A DNA stretch of 64,000 nt from Streptomyces rubradiris (GTDB lineage: Bacteria > Actinomycetota > Actinomycetes > Streptomycetales > Streptomycetaceae): positions 5,480,501 to 5,544,500 of the forward strand of contig NZ_BNEA01000015.1 of NCBI RefSeq assembly GCF_016860525.1, read 5' to 3'. Made by a program: the position numbers and the translations under genes. Every line of letters starts with the position of its first letter. Position 1 is the stretch's first letter. Below are positions 61,401 through 64,000 of this stretch, piece by piece. Under the pieces are notes generated by a model that did no database searches, was not told the origin of the DNA, and was given only the letters and a program-made list of their open reading frames with translations.

Positions 61401-64000
61401 GCCCGCGCGGCCTCCAGCAGCGGCTCCAGGGAGGAGACGGTGACCTCGCTGCCCTCCCCGCGCAGCCGTCGGCGGCCGGCCGCGGTGGGCGCGTAGCCGA
61501 TGAAGCGGACGCCGAGCTGCTGGGCGGCGGTGAGTTCGGCGACCGAGGAGCTGATCAGCACACCGCCCCGGGGCGGCGTGCCGACGGTGTCCAGGGCGCG
61601 CAGCAGGCAGTCGGGGTGCGGGGTGAGCAGGCCGAGGTCGTCGCGGCGGCCGTGCACGCCCGCCAGCGGCAGCCGGTAGGGCAGCAGACAGTGGTGGACG
61701 GCGGCGGTGGACACGTCCGTCACCACGCCGACCCGGCGCCCGGACCGGTGCAGGGCGCGGACCAGGGCCAGGGAGCGGTGCGTCATGGGGGCGTCGGGTA
61801 CGGCGGCCAGTTCCAGCTCGTCGAGGCGGTTCCGCAGCAGCGGGCCGAGCCGGTCGTGGGCGAAGGCGCGCAGCAGGTCCAGCGGATGGGCGAACGCCTC
61901 CCGGCCGGCGGCGCCGGTGGCGGGCAGCGGCCGGCCCGACAGCGCGTCCTGCGGGTCGCGGTGGTGGGCCACCAGCGACAGCAGGTCGAGCACCGCCTCC
62001 CGCGCCGAGTGCGTCGTGAACAGCCGTGCCAGCGGCCCCTCGAAGCCGACCAGCACCGTCTCGGCGTCGCCGAGGAGCGTGGCCAGCCGCCGCCGGGACG
62101 GCACGGGCGGCTCCGTCGCCGGGGCCGGCGCCCACTCGGGTGCCAGCTGCACGGTGTACGACACCGCCAGCCCCGGCACCGGCCAGTCGGCCACCTCCGC
62201 GTTCACCGCCCGCTGGGCCGCGCCCGCCCGGCGCAGCGGATGGCGGCGGGTGATCGGGGCCGCCGCGGCGCACAGGTGCCGCAGCAGCAGCCCGGGGATG
62301 CCGGTGGCCTCGGCGCGGACGAAGGCGACCGGGTCGGCCACCCGCCAGGTCAGCAGCACCGCGGCCTGGAAGGCGCCCTTGCCGGAACTGGGCAGGGACA
62401 CGATCCGGCGGATCTCGTGCGGGGTGAGGTCGACCGAGTAGTACGTCTCCGGGCGGGGCGGACGGGTGCCGTAGGGCTGGATCGGGTCGAGCAGGGTCAG
62501 CGGGCCGTCGGGCCGGGTGTGCACGACGGCCGTGCGGCCCGGGGTGGGGACGCCCAGCTCACGCAGGTCGGCCGTGATGAACGGGCCCTGCACCAGGTCG
62601 CGTTCACCGGGTTCGGCGGCCTTCGGGCCGAGCAGGCAGTACCAGGCGGCCGGCGGGCTGTCCGGGGCGTCGTCGGCGAACAGCGGCCTGAAGCGCCGGG
62701 CGCGCTGGGCGGCGGAGCTGGCGGCGAACTCGTCGTACAGCGCGGGCGGTACGACGACCGTCACGTCCGCGCCCGTCTCCGGCGGCGGCACGGGCGGCCG
62801 TCCGAACGTCACCGTGAGCCGGGGCGGATCGCTCAACCGGGTGAGCGCGTACGGGAGTTCGCGCAGCACGGCGACGAGCACGGGCAGCAGATACGCGCCG
62901 GGTCCGGTGCGCACCAGGTAGCCGTCCGGGCGGACGGTCACCTCGTACCGGCGGGGGCTGACGGAACCGCGCGCGAGGATCTCGTGCACCGCGGCTTCGA
63001 GGGTGACCCGGGCCTCCGGGCGCCCGGTCAGGTCGTCGGCCGTGAAATGGATGCCGGGGGGGTCGGCGGGGGGTTCCTCCTCGGCCAGGGCCGTGAGGGT
63101 GCGGCGCAGCGCCGCCAGGTCGGTCCGGGCGGCCTCGGCGGCCGGGCCCGGGACCCCTTGCAACGGCTCGCCCCGCCACAACGCCAGCGCGTCGACGGCC
63201 AGTTGACGACCGCGCTCCGGTTCGCCGGCGGCCCGGGCCCGTTCGGCCTCGGCGGCCAGCCGGCGGGCACGGAAGACGTCGATGTCGTCGGGGGCGGACA
63301 GACGGAGGCGGCCGGTGCGGTCGCTGGTGAGGACACTGGAGCCGAGGCGGCGCCGGAGACCGGCGAGGTGCGCGTCCAGCCGGCCGGCGACGGCGGGGGT
63401 GAGCGGGCCGCCGAAGACGCCGGCGGCCAGCTCGTGCCGGGTGGCGGTCCGGCCCTCGCTCAGGAGCAGCAGGCACAGGATGGCCTGGTCGTAGGGGTCG
63501 CCCAGGGGGCGCGGGCGGTCGTCGAGCCACACCTGCAGCGGGCCGAGGAGGGAGACGCCGAGGGTTCTCGGGCGGCGGAGGTCCTCGGCGCCGCGCCGTT
63601 GCCGCTCCGGGACGTGGGACAGCAGCGCCTCGGCCGCCTCCGACTCTGCGACGGCCGCGTTGCCGCCGTGGCGGTACAGGTCGTACACGAGGTGCCCGAG
63701 CGCCCGCAGGTTGTCCGCACGGTCCTCCTCGGCGACCGGCGCGGTGTCCGTGCAGGTCAGCACGGGCCCGTCCGGGGTGAGGACCACCGCGGACGGCTCC
63801 AGCCTCCCGCGCGGGCCGTCCTGCGCGTGCAGGGCGAGCACGGCGTCGGCGAGTCGGGCGAGCAGGGCGCGGAGCTCGTCGTCGGGCAGTCGGCCGGAGG
63901 GGTCCGCCAGGTGCTCCTGGAGCGTCGGGCCGGTGACGAACTCCCGCACCAGGTACGGCACTCCGTCCTCGACGCCGTGGTCCCGGACCGGCGCGATCCC
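61394..64000 (-). CDS. Multidomain regulator: pseudokinase, SARP-like DNA-binding domain and HAD-like domain (5' partial)
   Basis: At least 868 aa; the N-terminus lies outside the window. The first ~130 visible residues resemble a Ser/Thr kinase C-lobe (PYLVREFVTGPTLQEHL), but the catalytic HRDLKPxN loop reads PRGRLEPSAV and DFG reads CTDT. Next comes a SARP-type winged helix plus BTAD-like segment (VSLLGPLQVWLDD, ATRHELAAGVFGG, RAAGEPERGRQLAVDALALW). A ~300-residue middle region of unknown fold follows, with PSSGKGAFQAAVLLTWRVADPVAFV possibly SPFH-like. The last ~210 residues match HAD phosphatases, yet FEGPL replaces the Asp nucleophile motif. Both enzymatic domains therefore look inactive. 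Confidence 0.8.
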   Translation of the reverse strand, partial: GIAPVRDHGVEDGVPYLVREFVTGPTLQEHLADPSGRLPDDELRALLARLADAVLALHAQDGPRGRLEPSAVVLTPDGPVLTCTDTAPVAEEDRADNLRALGHLVYDLYRHGGNAAVAESEAAEALLSHVPERQRRGAEDLRRPRTLGVSLLGPLQVWLDDRPRPLGDPYDQAILCLLLLSEGRTATRHELAAGVFGGPLTPAVAGRLDAHLAGLRRRLGSSVLTSDRTGRLRLSAPDDIDVFRARRLAAEAERARAAGEPERGRQLAVDALALWRGEPLQGVPGPAAEAARTDLAALRRTLTALAEEEPPADPPGIHFTADDLTGRPEARVTLEAAVHEILARGSVSPRRYEVTVRPDGYLVRTGPGAYLLPVLVAVLRELPYALTRLSDPPRLTVTFGRPPVPPPETGADVTVVVPPALYDEFAASSAAQRARRFRPLFADDAPDSPPAAWYCLLGPKAAEPGERDLVQGPFITADLRELGVPTPGRTAVVHTRPDGPLTLLDPIQPYGTRPPRPETYYSVDLTPHEIRRIVSLPSSGKGAFQAAVLLTWRVADPVAFVRAEATGIPGLLLRHLCAAAAPITRRHPLRRAGAAQRAVNAEVADWPVPGLAVSYTVQLAPEWAPAPATEPPVPSRRRLATLLGDAETVLVGFEGPLARLFTTHSAREAVLDLLSLVAHHRDPQDALSGRPLPATGAAGREAFAHPLDLLRAFAHDRLGPLLRNRLDELELAAVPDAPMTHRSLALVRALHRSGRRVGVVTDVSTAAVHHCLLPYRLPLAGVHGRRDDLGLLTPHPDCLLRALDTVGTPPRGGVLISSSVAELTAAQQLGVRFIGYAPTAAGRRRLRGEGSEVTVSSLEPLLEAARAL

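Overview
The window is high-GC actinobacterial chromosome, almost certainly Streptomyces. Support comes from strong codon-position GC bias, many GTG starts, and characteristic gene families (HrdA-type sigma factor next to dnaG, Mbl, CUT1 sugar transporter, STAS/HATPase proteins, SARP-type regulator, LAXTG cell-wall protein). From memory, the order Mbl - tRNAs - FGGY kinase - ABC pair - hrdA - dnaG - nasA - nirBD - ppdK resembles, in reverse, the S. coelicolor core region around SCO2451-SCO2498. I could not check this. No IS element, prophage or CRISPR array was seen.

Layout. 0-5.3 kb: a 3' gene end, two MFS exporters, a divergent XRE/MmyB-type regulator and dusB. 5.4-10.2 kb: two overlapping glycan enzymes divergent from a ROK regulator. 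10.2-13.6 kb: ppdK with a clear terminator. 13.8-16.2 kb: a decayed patch with an Excalibur protein, remnants of a divergent tetR/MFS pair, a frameshifted cupin gene and a DUF4232 protein. 16.4-19.4 kb: a sugar ABC importer operon (SBP plus two permeases, no ATPase). 19.5-20.9 kb: an SDR and its TetR regulator with matching operators. 20.9-25.1 kb: nitrite reduction (flavoprotein, nirB, nirD). 25.3-28 kb: an imine-reductase-like enzyme/HxlR pair, then a sortase and its probable substrate. 28.4-31.9 kb: an M4 protease remnant, arylamine N-acetyltransferase and nasA. 32.2-39.9 kb: a SanA/YdcF-type protein, a CbiX-type chelatase, dgt, a ferredoxin-reductase-like flavoprotein, dnaG and the sigma factor. 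40-45.6 kb: a heterodimeric ABC exporter, an FGGY kinase and a small membrane-anchored protein. 45.8-47.7 kb: two identical tRNA-Asn genes, a CAU tRNA, a YefM/YoeB module and a frameshifted SWIM zinc-finger gene. 47.8-49.5 kb: two secreted proteins, one ending in LAETG. 49.8-54.5 kb: APC transporter, M20 amidohydrolase and MFS transporter. 54.7-57.6 kb: STAS-ANTAR, STAS and MEDS-HATPase signalling proteins around a degenerate 20-nt repeat array. 57.6-60.1 kb: LysR/MFS pair. 60.1-64 kb: Mbl and a very large multidomain protein that leaves the window.

How genes work together. NasA (nitrate to nitrite) and NirB/NirD (nitrite to ammonium), with a CbiX-type chelatase that could supply siroheme, form an assimilatory nitrate route spread over about 13 kb. 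The ROK regulator probably controls the two glycan enzymes. STAS and HATPase proteins suggest a partner-switching circuit.

Most unusual items: the pseudokinase-SARP-pseudoHAD fusion at the right edge; a YoeB toxin whose catalytic His83 is Arg; the deletion scar that removed the facing 5' halves of a tetR/MFS pair; the 20-nt repeat array; and a sortase with a noncanonical SVKTG candidate substrate.
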